Shown in pieces: positions 1-8,539 of a DNA stretch of 64,000 nucleotides. The stretch comes from Pilimelia terevasa (GTDB lineage: Bacteria > Actinomycetota > Actinomycetes > Mycobacteriales > Micromonosporaceae): contig NZ_BMQC01000006.1 in NCBI RefSeq assembly GCF_014647915.1, positions 234,495-298,494 of the forward strand, written 5' to 3'. Both the position numbers and the translations under genes were made by a program. Below the pieces are notes generated by a model. That model did not search any database, had not been told where the DNA came from, and was given only the letters and a program-made list of their open reading frames with translations. Within the stretch, counting starts at the first letter, position 1; every line of letters starts with the position of its first letter.

Positions 1-489
1 GCGGCGGCCGAGCCGCTGCGGATGCGCGTCGCGCTGCACATCGGGCCGCTGTCGGCGGCGGTGGGGCCGTACGGCAGCAGCGGCAACGGCGACGCGCGCA
101 ACGACACCCACCGCCTCCTGGACAGCGGCCCCGTCCGGGAGGCGCTGGAGCGGCACAGCGCGCACGTCACCCTGGTCGCCCTCATCGTCTCGGACCGAGT
201 GTTCCAGGATGTCGTGGTGCCGGGGTACACCGGGCGCCACCCCCACCACTTCACGCCGGTCACCGCGGCTGTGGCCGGCAAGGACTTCAACCAGGCGGCC
301 TGGCTGTACCTGCCGTCCCCGTCGGGGACGGTGAGCGCTCCCCCGCAGGCCGCCCCGGAGGCCGGTCACGCCGGACCCGGCCCCGGCGCCACCGCGCCCG
401 CGAAGTTCGCGGTCGGCGTGAACCATGGTCAGGTCAACGAATCGGCGCACGGCACGTTCCACTTCGGCTCCGCGGGCGGCGCCGCGTGA
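1..489 (+). CDS. Nucleotidyl-cyclase-like protein, 5' truncated by window edge
   Basis: The frame is open to the left edge, so the real start lies outside the window; 162 codons are visible. They read as the second half of a class III nucleotidyl cyclase fold: RVALHIG matches the RIGIHTG strand of cyclases, NDTHR keeps the Asn-x3-Arg spacing of the transition-state pair, and LIVSDRVFQD matches the late VSxxV segment. The metal-binding aspartates would be upstream, so activity cannot be judged. A Pro/Ala/Gly linker leads to a C-terminal NHGQVNESAHGTFHFG motif (about nt 421-468) that recurs near the N terminus of the next protein. The stop overlaps the next start (GTGA), so the two are coupled. 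I recall this as a common but unnamed actinobacterial family. The role as signal generator or sensor is inference. Confidence 0.75.
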   Translation, partial: AAAEPLRMRVALHIGPLSAAVGPYGSSGNGDARNDTHRLLDSGPVREALERHSAHVTLVALIVSDRVFQDVVVPGYTGRHPHHFTPVTAAVAGKDFNQAAWLYLPSPSGTVSAPPQAAPEAGHAGPGPGATAPAKFAVGVNHGQVNESAHGTFHFGSAGGAA

Positions 490-2552
490 ACGGCCTGTCC
501 GTCGTACCGCCGGAGCCGCTGGTCGTCCTACCGGACGACGTGCGCGGACCGGCCGCGGCCGCCGCGGGCCATACGTTCATCGCCGTCGAGGAGAACAGCG
601 GCGCTGTGTTCGGCACCGCCCACGGCACGTTCAATGTCCGCCACGCCACCGCTGACCAGCTCCACGTGCACGTCGCCCGGCGAGTGATCGAGGCGCAGCA
701 GCTCGGACCCGCCCACGTACGCGATCTGCTCGCCCGGCACGTTCCCCGGCGTTTCCGGCGCTGGGGTGAGCCCGGGTCGCCCCTGTCCCAGGAGGAGGCC
801 CTGGCCGGCGCAGCCGACGCCTCGTGTGTCGTCCTGCTGGGAGAGCCGGACTCCGGGCTGCGCAGCGCGGCTGTCGCCGTGCTGGCCGCCCTAGCGGGGG
901 CCGGGCGACTCCACACTGTCCCGATCGACGACGTGGAGGACGCCGAGGACGATCCGCTGACCGAGGCGCTCCGCTTCGTCGAACGGGGAGCCGGCTACCT
1001 TCTGCGGCTGCCCGAGTCCGCCGTGGACCCGCACCTGGCGGAACGGTGCGAGGGGCACGGGAACCGCCTGCGCCAGCACGGCTCCTGGCTCGTCGTCACC
1101 GCCAGCCCGCGCACCTGGCGGGCAGTCGGCGGGGTGGCCGGATCCGCCGTCCTCGCCGTCGACCCGCCGCCCGCCGCCGCACTGCTCCGGCAGACGTGCG
1201 GGCCGGACGTGGCCGACCGCCTGATGCGCGAAGACGCCATGCGCGACCTGCTCGACGGCGTACACGGGACTACCGACGGCGCTCGGCTGGCCCGCATCGC
1301 CGCCGAGGTGACGGCGGGCGGCGACGGCGGCGCCGAGCAGTGGGTCGCGCACATCGAGGGCGCCGTACACGACTGGAGTGGGCACCTGGAGAAGCTGTAC
1401 CAGGGTCTCCGGGGGGCACCGCAGCGCTGCTTCCTCATCGCGGCCGCGATGCTCGCCGGTCATCCGGCGACGGTGGTCAGCGAGGCAGCCCACGACCTGC
1501 GCCGGACCATCGAGGCGGACGGGCCGGCCGGCGACGCCGTCGACGTCTGCGGCGACAGCGTCTCGACGCTGGTCGCGGCCGTCGATGCGGCCCTCGACGA
1601 CCAGCGGCTGCTGACCTGGCCCAGGCCGCGCTACGCCGAAGCCGTGCTCCACTACCTGCACACGGAGTACCCGCCCCGCCTGTGGAGCGCCGTGTGGCGC
1701 TGGGCGATCGCGCTGCCCCGGGAGGACGGCGACCGCGGCGCGGCACTCGCCGGTCGGGTCAGCGAGCAGGCGCTGCGCGTCGCGGAACGCTACGGCGACA
1801 CGGGGCCGCTCTGGCAACTGCTCTCGTGGTGGGAGCGGCCGGCGCTGCGCCCCCACCTGGTCGACGCGTTGACGGTGGCCGCCCTCGGCGACCCGCTCGG
1901 CCGGCGGGTGCGCGAGCGCCTGTACGAATGGGCGACGAAGCGCATTCCGAACCCCCACCACCACCTTGTGGCCCAGGTGTGCCGCGGGGAGTTCGCCGAG
2001 GTGTACCCGAGGGTCAGCCTCACCCGCCTCGGGCACCTCGCCGACGTGGCCGACGCCGCGCTGCATGTCGAGGTGGCGGAGTCGATCCGCGGGATGTGGA
2101 CGCGGCGGGCCCTGCGGCCGCAGGTCCTGCGCGCGCTGGCCACGTGGGCCGGCGCCGACCTGCCGCGCAGCGGCCCGGCCGTGGACATCCTGGTCGAACT
2201 GCTGGCCGCCGGGCCGTCGGCGCTGGCGGGCGCGGGGGACAGCGTCCGGGGGGCGCTGACCGACGCGCTCGCGGCCGGGTACGGGGCGGGAAGGCCGGGC
2301 CGGCATCGGCTGCTGCACGCGCTCCTCGGCGCCGCCGCGGCGGTACCCGAGGGGCAGGCTGTCCTGGCCGGCGTCATCGTCGAAGCCGTGACCCGACCGG
2401 GGCCGGCCATCACCCGGATCGCCCACCTGTGCGCGGACCTCGTCGCCTGGTGCCCGCCCACCGAGGAGGATCCCGGGCGCCGTCAGGTCCGCGACGTGGT
2501 CCACCAGGCTCTCCACCAGGCCAATCCACTCGTGACGGGAGCACGGCGATGA
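486..2552 (+). CDS. Large NTPase-like protein of the cyclase/PycTM cassette
   Basis: 688 residues, soluble, GTG start overlapping the upstream stop. Residues 36-51 (ENSGAVFGTAHGTFNV) repeat the C-terminal motif of the preceding protein. Residues 115-136 look like a P-loop strand and helix (VVLLGEPDSGLRSAAV), but the canonical GK[S/T] is GLRS, so the Walker A is degenerate or shifted and nucleotide binding is uncertain. The rest (about 140-688) is helix-rich and contains evenly spaced Trp/Leu segments that could be helical repeats, as in STAND-type sensors. It overlaps the next gene by ATGA. I infer a sensor or scaffold that pairs with the cyclase-like partner through the shared motif. No enzymatic function is assigned. 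Confidence 0.7.
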   Translation: MNGLSVVPPEPLVVLPDDVRGPAAAAAGHTFIAVEENSGAVFGTAHGTFNVRHATADQLHVHVARRVIEAQQLGPAHVRDLLARHVPRRFRRWGEPGSPLSQEEALAGAADASCVVLLGEPDSGLRSAAVAVLAALAGAGRLHTVPIDDVEDAEDDPLTEALRFVERGAGYLLRLPESAVDPHLAERCEGHGNRLRQHGSWLVVTASPRTWRAVGGVAGSAVLAVDPPPAAALLRQTCGPDVADRLMREDAMRDLLDGVHGTTDGARLARIAAEVTAGGDGGAEQWVAHIEGAVHDWSGHLEKLYQGLRGAPQRCFLIAAAMLAGHPATVVSEAAHDLRRTIEADGPAGDAVDVCGDSVSTLVAAVDAALDDQRLLTWPRPRYAEAVLHYLHTEYPPRLWSAVWRWAIALPREDGDRGAALAGRVSEQALRVAERYGDTGPLWQLLSWWERPALRPHLVDALTVAALGDPLGRRVRERLYEWATKRIPNPHHHLVAQVCRGEFAEVYPRVSLTRLGHLADVADAALHVEVAESIRGMWTRRALRPQVLRALATWAGADLPRSGPAVDILVELLAAGPSALAGAGDSVRGALTDALAAGYGAGRPGRHRLLHALLGAAAAVPEGQAVLAGVIVEAVTRPGPAITRIAHLCADLVAWCPPTEEDPGRRQVRDVVHQALHQANPLVTGARR

Positions 2553-3286
2553 CGCTGCGGGAGCGGTTCCGGGAGTGGCTGCGCGCCTTCCTCGCTGAGC
2601 CGGCCGGGCCGGCCGAGGAGCCGCCCGAGGTCTGGCAGGAGTGGTTGACGGACGTGGCGCCGACAGCCGTCCGCGGTGCGGACTTCGGCGTCGAGCTGTG
2701 CGCCACCTACACCGGGGAGTGGAACCCGGCCGCCGTCCGTACCGCGCTCCGGGATCTGGTCGTGCAGTGCACCGCCGACCGCCTGGTGACCGAGGACGCT
2801 GCCGTCCAGGACCTGCTCAACTCCGCACGCTCCCGGCAGCTTCCGGACAGCAGCACGGTGATCACGTCGATCGAGGCCGTGGTGCGGGTGTCCGCGTCCG
2901 CCGTCGCCCGCACCGAGGAGCACCAGCGCCTCGCCGCCGCGCGCGCCGCCCGGGAGTACGAGCGGGCCGAGCAGGTCGAGGATCTGCGGTTCCTCTGGAC
3001 GGAGATCTTCAGCAAGCCGGAGCTGGCCCGCATGTACTGGCACCGGCGCCACCCCGACCGCCTGCAGGAGCTGGGCGGCGAGGTCTTCGAGGTGATCGCC
3101 GGCCGGCGGACCGACGCCTGCGCCCCGCCGGACCCGCTCGTCGACGCCGTCGCGGAGTTCCTCCGCGGCCTGGACGGCCCCGAGCGCGCGCAACTGATCA
3201 GCACCCTGCCAGTGATCTTCCAGGGCTACGGACGGGAGGACCTGGCCGCCGCGGTACCGACGCAGCACGCTCCAGATGACCTGTGA
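2549..3286 (+). CDS. Unknown helical protein of the cassette
   Basis: 245 residues from an ATG that overlaps the stop of the NTPase-like gene, so translation is probably coupled. No signal peptide or membrane helix is visible. The sequence is mostly helical, with a charged Arg/Glu-rich stretch (about residues 120-150) that could form a coiled coil, followed by a Trp/His-containing segment (ARMYWHRRHPDRLQEL). I do not recognise a domain. Its fixed position between the NTPase-like protein and the PycTM-like membrane protein suggests an adaptor in the same system. Its 3' end overlaps the start of the membrane protein gene by 11 bases. Confidence 0.65.
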   Translation: MTLRERFREWLRAFLAEPAGPAEEPPEVWQEWLTDVAPTAVRGADFGVELCATYTGEWNPAAVRTALRDLVVQCTADRLVTEDAAVQDLLNSARSRQLPDSSTVITSIEAVVRVSASAVARTEEHQRLAAARAAREYERAEQVEDLRFLWTEIFSKPELARMYWHRRHPDRLQELGGEVFEVIAGRRTDACAPPDPLVDAVAEFLRGLDGPERAQLISTLPVIFQGYGREDLAAAVPTQHAPDDL

Positions 3287-3776
3287 TCCCGCCGGCGCCC
3301 GCCGGGTGGAGGCGACCTGGCGGGCACTGGCCCAGGTACAGGAGGTCATCCGGTTCGCGGACCTCAAGGCCGGCGCCGTGCTCGCCGGATCGGCGGCGCT
3401 CGGCGGGATCACCGCCACCGCCGCGAAGGGGGTGCGCGGACCGACCGGGTGGCTGCTCGCGGCAGGCGCGGGGCTGCTGCTCGCCGCGGCGCTGCTGGCC
3501 CTGCGGACGCTGGCGCCGCGGGTCGCGCCACGGGCCTGCAGCACGCGGGTTTACCAGGTGGGTCGGCTTCCGCAGCGCTTCGTCCACGACCGGAGCGCCT
3601 TCGTCGACGCGTGGCTGGCGCTGGGCGGCGACGACGCCGCGCTCGCGGCCGAACTCGCCCACCAGCTCTGGATCGCGCAGCTCATCGCCACCCGCAAGTT
3701 CACCGGCATCGGCTGGGCGATCCGCGCGCTGGCCACCGCGGCGCCCCTGCTGGGTGCCGTACTGCTGCTGTCCTGA
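3276..3776 (+). CDS. PycTM-like (DUF5706) membrane effector
   Basis: 166 residues with the layout of Pycsar TM effectors (PycTM, DUF5706). An N-terminal helix leads to FADLKAGAVLAG (residues 27-38), equivalent to the ADxKA signature at the first membrane segment (about 30-48). A second segment follows at about 58-78, then a soluble linker, and a final helix-membrane segment (about 150-166) preceded by RKFTGIGWAIRA, which matches the usual conserved Lys-containing helix. In known Pycsar systems such proteins damage the inner membrane when cyclic pyrimidine nucleotides rise. The cyclase-like gene three positions upstream makes an analogous wiring plausible, but here the two are separated by an NTPase-like protein and an unknown protein. 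The family match is from memory of motifs, not a search. Confidence 0.65.
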   Translation: MTCDPAGARRVEATWRALAQVQEVIRFADLKAGAVLAGSAALGGITATAAKGVRGPTGWLLAAGAGLLLAAALLALRTLAPRVAPRACSTRVYQVGRLPQRFVHDRSAFVDAWLALGGDDAALAAELAHQLWIAQLIATRKFTGIGWAIRALATAAPLLGAVLLLS

Positions 3777-3890
3777 GACTCCTTCAGGTCGAAGGGCGCT
3801 CACCGGGACGTGGTCCAGCCGCGCAGGAGGGCGGAGAGGCTGGCGCGGAGGGGCGCGCGGGCATCTGCCGAGCCACGTGAGGAGCACCGG

Positions 3891-5042
3891 GTGACGGTGT
3901 GCCATCCTCGCCGGGTGACATCTCCCCTGCGGTTCGGGCGCTTCGCCGTCGACACGCCGGTCGTTCTGGCCCCCATGGCCGGCATCACGAACGTGGCGTT
4001 CCGGCAGTTGTGCCGGGAGCAGGGGGCCGGCGTGTACGTCTGCGAGATGGTGATGACCCGCGCGCTGGTCGAGCGGAACCCCAAGACCCTGCGCATGATC
4101 GCGTTCGCGGACGACGAGCGCCCGCGCAGTCTCCAACTGTACGGCGTCGACCCGGAGGTGACGGCCGCGGCGGTCCGGCGAATCGTCGACGAGGACCTCG
4201 CGGACCACATCGACATGAACTTCGGCTGCCCTGTGCCCCGCGTGACCCGCAAGGGTGGCGGCGCGGCGCTGCCGTGGAAGCGCCGGTTGTTCGACCGGAT
4301 CGTCAGCGAAGCGGTCAGGGCCGCCGCGCCTGCGGGGATCCCGGTGACCGTGAAGATGCGGATCGGCATCGACGACGAGCACCAGACCTACCTGGATGCC
4401 GGCCGGATCGCCGAGGAGGCGGGAGCGGCGTGGGTCGCGCTGCATGGGCGCACCGCCGCCCAGCGGTACTCCGGCGAGGCGGACTGGGAGGCCATCGCCA
4501 AGCTCAAGCAGGAGCTGAGCGTCCCGGTCCTGGGCAACGGGGACATCTGGGAAGCCGAAGACGCCCTGGACATGATGCGTCAGACAGGCTGTGACGGCGT
4601 CGTCATCGGCCGGGGCTGCCTCGGGCGACCGTGGCTGTTCGCGGACCTGGCCGCCGCTTTCGCCGGTCAGCCTCGCCGGGCCCGGCCCGCGCTCGGCGAG
4701 GTCGTCGCCATGATGCTGCGCCACGCTGAACTCCTGGTCCGGTGGTGGGGCCGCGAGCGGGAAGGCGTGACGGACTTCCGCAAACACGTGGCCTGGTACC
4801 TCAAGGGCTTCCCCGTGGGATCAGAGCTGCGCCGCAGCATGGCGATGACCTCGACGCTGGATGAACTGGCACACCTGGCCCACCAGCTCGACTTCAGCGC
4901 GCCGTTCCCGGAGACGGTTCTCGGCAAACCCCGCGGACGCACCAACAGCCCCGGAAAGGTCAGCCTGCCGTACGGCTGGCTGGACGACCGCGACAGTACC
5001 GTCGTGCCTGCGGGCGCCGAAATGGACGACTCAGGCGGCTGA
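3891..5042 (+). CDS. dus: tRNA-dihydrouridine synthase (Dus/NifR3 family)
   Basis: 383 residues. Reduces uridine to dihydrouridine in the D-loop of tRNA with FMN and NADPH. The FMN-barrel start APMAGITNVAFRQL, the NFGCP motif carrying the expected catalytic Cys, VKMRIGID, the LHGRTAAQRYSG segment and the phosphate-binding GNGDIW and GVVIGRGCLGRPW motifs are all present. Length is normal for DusB-like actinobacterial proteins. I chose GTG 3891 because TGAGGAG sits six bases upstream; an in-frame GTG at 3915 lacks such a site. Monocistronic as far as visible. Confidence 0.95.
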   Translation: MTVCHPRRVTSPLRFGRFAVDTPVVLAPMAGITNVAFRQLCREQGAGVYVCEMVMTRALVERNPKTLRMIAFADDERPRSLQLYGVDPEVTAAAVRRIVDEDLADHIDMNFGCPVPRVTRKGGGAALPWKRRLFDRIVSEAVRAAAPAGIPVTVKMRIGIDDEHQTYLDAGRIAEEAGAAWVALHGRTAAQRYSGEADWEAIAKLKQELSVPVLGNGDIWEAEDALDMMRQTGCDGVVIGRGCLGRPWLFADLAAAFAGQPRRARPALGEVVAMMLRHAELLVRWWGREREGVTDFRKHVAWYLKGFPVGSELRRSMAMTSTLDELAHLAHQLDFSAPFPETVLGKPRGRTNSPGKVSLPYGWLDDRDSTVVPAGAEMDDSGG

Positions 5043-5526
5043 CAGCCAGACCGCGGAGGAGTGCCGGACCCCAGCACTGCTGCGTCTCGTTCTCTCCCAT
5101 TCGCGGCGGGGATTCCCGCGGCCTCACCGGGCTGTACAAGCATCCGCACCCGCGCTCACGCCGATCCCTACCATCTGTCGGATATCCGTTAACGCGGCGT
5201 ACCGCCCTTCGCTGCGGCGGCGATCGAGGCAGCTCACCGGCCTACTCCCGATCAATCTCCGAGGTAGGCACTTCTTCCGCCGCCTGACGGGACTGCCCGG
5301 AAGGGACAGTCGCCACCGCGGCCAGTCCTACACTCAATTCACTGAGCCGAAGGCCGGGTTCTGACACACGCCGGGCTGTTCCTGTTCGTGTCGCTGCCTC
5401 TCCTCGGCGTGGGCATGTTGCTCCTCTGAGGGGCTGGATGTGGCCGGTCGGCTGGCGAGGCCGGGATCGACTGAACGCGATGTCGGCGGGACGCCGCCGC
5501 ACGCCGGTTACCTCTAGATTGTCCAC
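5043..5526. other. Intergenic region with no convincing gene
   Basis: 484 bases between dus and the SWIM gene. Open frames here have poor codon bias and no family resemblance. No tRNA cloverleaf or strong terminator is seen. The last dozen bases carry the promoter of the SWIM gene. Confidence 0.5.
5515..5520 (+). promoter_or_regulatory. -10 element of a leaderless promoter
   Basis: TAGATT ends six bases before the ATG at 5527 and no Shine-Dalgarno is present, so transcription probably begins at the start codon. Confidence 0.5.
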
Positions 5527-6456
5527 ATGGCAGTTGAGGCGTGGTTCACCGAGGACGACCTGCGCGAGATTGCGGACGGCCGCTCGTTCGACCGGGGTGT
5601 CGGCTACCGCGACGCGGTGGTGGAGATACGCCACACGCCGGCCGGCGTGTGGGCGAGGGTGCGGGGCACCAGCACCTACACCGTGGAGCTGTCGGGATGT
5701 CCGGACCTGCTGGACGGCGCCTGCCGCTGCCCGTACGGCGCGGAGGGCGCGTTCTGCAAGCACTGCGTGGCAGTCGGCCTGGCGCTGCTCGACGGCGTCG
5801 TCCCGGAGCCGGCCGAGCCCACCGCCGATCCGGCGGCGCTGCGGAGCTGGCTGCGCACCCTGCCCCACGACGATCTTGTCGATCTCGCCGTGGCCATGGC
5901 GCATGACTACCCGGCGATCCATGCCGCCCTGATGACCCGCGCGGCCGACGGCGGAGCCCTCGATGTCGTCGACGGTGCGGCTCTGCTGGAGCCGCTGTAC
6001 GTCGACGAATACCTGGACGACCGGGCGGCCCGGCGCTACGCCGACGCCGCCGGTCACGTGCTCGACGTCCTGGCCGCGTTGGCCGACAGCGACCCGGTAC
6101 GGGCCTCGAAGCTCTATCGGCGCGCAGTCGAGCAGTTGAGTGCCCAGGCGGCGCAGGCCGACGACTCGTCCGGCGAGATCGCCTCGGCGGCCGCTGCCGC
6201 CTACGCCGGCTATGGCCGGGTCTGCGCCCGAGCGGGTGAGCCGGCACCCGCCGTGCTGGCCGGGTGGCTGGCCGACCTCGTCCTGGACGACCAGTGGGTA
6301 CTCGATGTCGACCTGACCGACTACGCCGACGCGCTCGGTTCCGCGGGGGTGGCCGCTTTCCAGGCGTGCCTGGACGCCCGGCCCAGCTCGCGGCGCGCCG
6401 TCACGGCCCTGCGACTGCGCGACCAGTGCCGCCGGCTCAGGCAGGCCACCGGGTAG
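5527..6456 (+). CDS. SWIM zinc-finger protein
   Basis: 309 residues. The SWIM motif CxCx(n)CxH is at about residues 62-77 (CRCPYGAEGAFCKHC), preceded by the typical strand-rich region that begins near SFDRGVGYRDAV. SWIM domains bind zinc and mediate nucleic-acid or protein contacts. The C-terminal two thirds is helical (Ala-rich, tetratricopeptide-like spacing) without an enzyme motif. It is alone on its strand, and the leaderless promoter suggests independent expression. Exact function unknown. Confidence 0.85.
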   Translation: MAVEAWFTEDDLREIADGRSFDRGVGYRDAVVEIRHTPAGVWARVRGTSTYTVELSGCPDLLDGACRCPYGAEGAFCKHCVAVGLALLDGVVPEPAEPTADPAALRSWLRTLPHDDLVDLAVAMAHDYPAIHAALMTRAADGGALDVVDGAALLEPLYVDEYLDDRAARRYADAAGHVLDVLAALADSDPVRASKLYRRAVEQLSAQAAQADDSSGEIASAAAAAYAGYGRVCARAGEPAPAVLAGWLADLVLDDQWVLDVDLTDYADALGSAGVAAFQACLDARPSSRRAVTALRLRDQCRRLRQATG

Positions 6457-6677
6457 GGCGGGGAGGCTGGAGCGGAGGGACCGCTCCGCGGTTCCGGCGT
6501 CGAGTGCCCCGGCCACGTCGAGAGCCACGAGCCCGTGCGAGCCCATCCGGACGGAGCGCGATGTCGGTCGGGTCGCCGACGAGCACCGACCCGGCCAGCG
6601 CGGCCGATCACCTCCGGCAGCGGCCGGACGGGTCTCCCGCGCCGACGGGGCCTCCGGGTCGAACGGCTGTACGCCGC

Positions 6678-7079
6678 TCAGGCCGTGACCCGAGGATGGT
6701 GGTCGTGCCCGTCGGCGGGCGGCGGGGTCCCGTCGGCGCCCCGCCCGGGCACGGCGTCGGCCGGCCAGGTGTACTCGGTGACCGCGCCGCCGCGCACGTC
6801 GACCCGGGCCAGCGGCTCCGCGGCGTCCTGCCAGATCAGGTAGGACCCCTGCGGCAGCGCGTCGATGACAACGCAGTACGAGACCTGGCCCTGGACGTGG
6901 CGGGCCCGGACGGCGGCGTGGGTGCGCTTCCCCGTCGCCCCCGCGCGGCTGACCTCGATCTCGTGGCCGTGCCACCGGTCGTCGGTGTGGATGACCAGCG
7001 CACCGATCTCCCGGCCGATGTTCAGCATCACCGTGCCCTGACCGGAGGGGGCGAGCGTGTGATGGTGTCCGTGACTCAT
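6678..7079 (-). CDS. Conserved hypothetical, last gene of DUF4331 operon
   Basis: 133 residues with ATG at 7079. The N terminus is His-rich (MSHGHHHTLAPSGQG) and the C terminus is again His-rich (DGHDHHPRVTA), so metal binding is possible. The middle is beta-rich (MLNIGREIGALVIHTDDRWHG, then SYCVVIDALPQGSYLIW), resembling a small sandwich domain. No signal peptide. It lies 43 bases after the DUF4331 gene on the same strand and is probably co-transcribed. Function unknown. Confidence 0.75.
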   Translation of the reverse strand: MSHGHHHTLAPSGQGTVMLNIGREIGALVIHTDDRWHGHEIEVSRAGATGKRTHAAVRARHVQGQVSYCVVIDALPQGSYLIWQDAAEPLARVDVRGGAVTEYTWPADAVPGRGADGTPPPADGHDHHPRVTA

Positions 7080-7122
7080 GCTGCCCCTCCGGTCAGGTTC
7101 GCGGCGGCCCCGCGTCGGCCCC

Positions 7123-8514
7123 TCATGACGGGTTGTTGAACCCGTCGAACGGCGTGGGCAGGTACGGGAACACCCGCAGCAGTTCGGCGCTGACATCCTT
7201 GATGGACAGCCCCTGCTCCACCGCTGTCGCGGCGGCGTCCGGTTTGAAGTTCGCGTCCACCAGCGGCACGGTGGCACCGGCGATCGCGCGCAGCGAGATC
7301 GAGACCACGTCGTCGGCGATGCGCCGGCCGTTCGGGAACCCGGCGATGTCGCCGCCGACCACCCCGAAGGCGTTCTCCTTGCTGGCCGGCGGAATGGCGG
7401 TGTTGAGCCGCAGCATGTCCGCCTGGAGTTCGCCGGTGTTGTTCTGGAACCCGTCGATCAGGCCGCTCGGGATGCCGGTGAGCAGAATCGCCAGCAGGTC
7501 GGCGCGGGGCTTCTTGGCCTTGTTGAGGCCGACCAGGTTGTCGAACAGGCCCGGGTACAGCACCGGCAGCAGCGCCGCCAGCTCGGGCGTGGCGACGAAC
7601 TCGGCGAAGTTCTTGTCCTCGCTGGGCGGCGAGGCGTTCCACCGGTCCTTCTCCGCCATCGGCACGATGACCTCGTTGAACAGCGGGTTGCCGAGCCGCG
7701 AGACCTGCACCTGCGGACCGACGACGACGTCGCCGCCGCCCCGGTGGCCGCGCACCTCGACCTGGCGGCGGCTGGCGGAGGTCCAGATGCCGATGACGGC
7801 GGCGGCGTCCTCGGCGCGGACCCGCTTGCGGCCGTCGCGGCGGACCATGTGCAGCGGGATCTGCAGTGCGATGCTGTGCACGTTGGTCTTGTCGGTGGCG
7901 TTGACCGCCTTGCCGGCGTAGTTGAACAGGTTCTGGCCGACCAGGTGCTTGTCCTGGAACGGGCGCAGGGTGCCCAGGTCGAAGATGGCGCCGAGGTCGA
8001 CGAAGAAGGCGTCGGCCCGCTGCCCGGCGAAGACCTTCTCGCCCGTCTTCAGCTTGTGCACGGCGTCCTCGGCGAGCCGGGCGTAGTCCGGGATGGAGAT
8101 CGTGCCGACGTTGCACGGCGGACACGGCAGCCTGTTCGCCAGCACCGTGCGCCGGCCGCGGTGGTCGACCTTGGTGACCGAGAAGAACTGGCGGCGGTTC
8201 CAGTTCTCGCTGTCCAGCGACTCGATCTGGCCGGTGTTGTAGAGGAAGGTGCGGTTGTTGCGCAGTTCGGTGCGGAACCGGAACTGGTAGGTGATGTCCG
8301 GGCGGGCGTCGCCGTTGGCGTCGATGTGTACCTCGTAGAGGACGTCGTCGCCGAACTCGAAGAAGTTCGGGCCGCTGGCGGGGGTCTGCAACGGGACGTA
8401 GTTGGCGATGATCGTGACGGTGTCGGGTCGGTCGGGGCTGACGAAGGCGTACAGGTCAGCGCTGTCGGCGACCGGGTCCTTGCTGATTTCCGGTGCTTCG
8501 CGGTGGGAAGACAT
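7123..8514 (-). CDS. DUF4331 family protein
   Basis: 463 residues starting MSSHREAPEISKDPVADSAD, the hallmark start of DUF4331 proteins. Further family features are TDLYAF-like SADLYAFVSPD, VLYEVHIDANGDARPDI and the long beta-rich body. No catalytic function is established for the family, and no signal peptide is visible. AGGAGA lies about ten bases before the ATG. The preceding gene encodes a Tat-exported partner and the following one a His-rich protein, so all three probably form one operon. Confidence 0.9.
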   Translation of the reverse strand: MSSHREAPEISKDPVADSADLYAFVSPDRPDTVTIIANYVPLQTPASGPNFFEFGDDVLYEVHIDANGDARPDITYQFRFRTELRNNRTFLYNTGQIESLDSENWNRRQFFSVTKVDHRGRRTVLANRLPCPPCNVGTISIPDYARLAEDAVHKLKTGEKVFAGQRADAFFVDLGAIFDLGTLRPFQDKHLVGQNLFNYAGKAVNATDKTNVHSIALQIPLHMVRRDGRKRVRAEDAAAVIGIWTSASRRQVEVRGHRGGGDVVVGPQVQVSRLGNPLFNEVIVPMAEKDRWNASPPSEDKNFAEFVATPELAALLPVLYPGLFDNLVGLNKAKKPRADLLAILLTGIPSGLIDGFQNNTGELQADMLRLNTAIPPASKENAFGVVGGDIAGFPNGRRIADDVVSISLRAIAGATVPLVDANFKPDAAATAVEQGLSIKDVSAELLRVFPYLPTPFDGFNNPS

Positions 8515-8539
8515 TGCTCGGGTCTCTCCTGTCGGAAGG

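Noticed and set aside
5330..5400. GGTTC-containing segment as a possible tRNA
   Set aside because: No acceptor or anticodon stems could be paired around it.
5242..6975. Long reverse-strand open frame across the SWIM gene
   Set aside because: It mirrors the third-position GC of the forward gene, has no family resemblance and no ribosome site.
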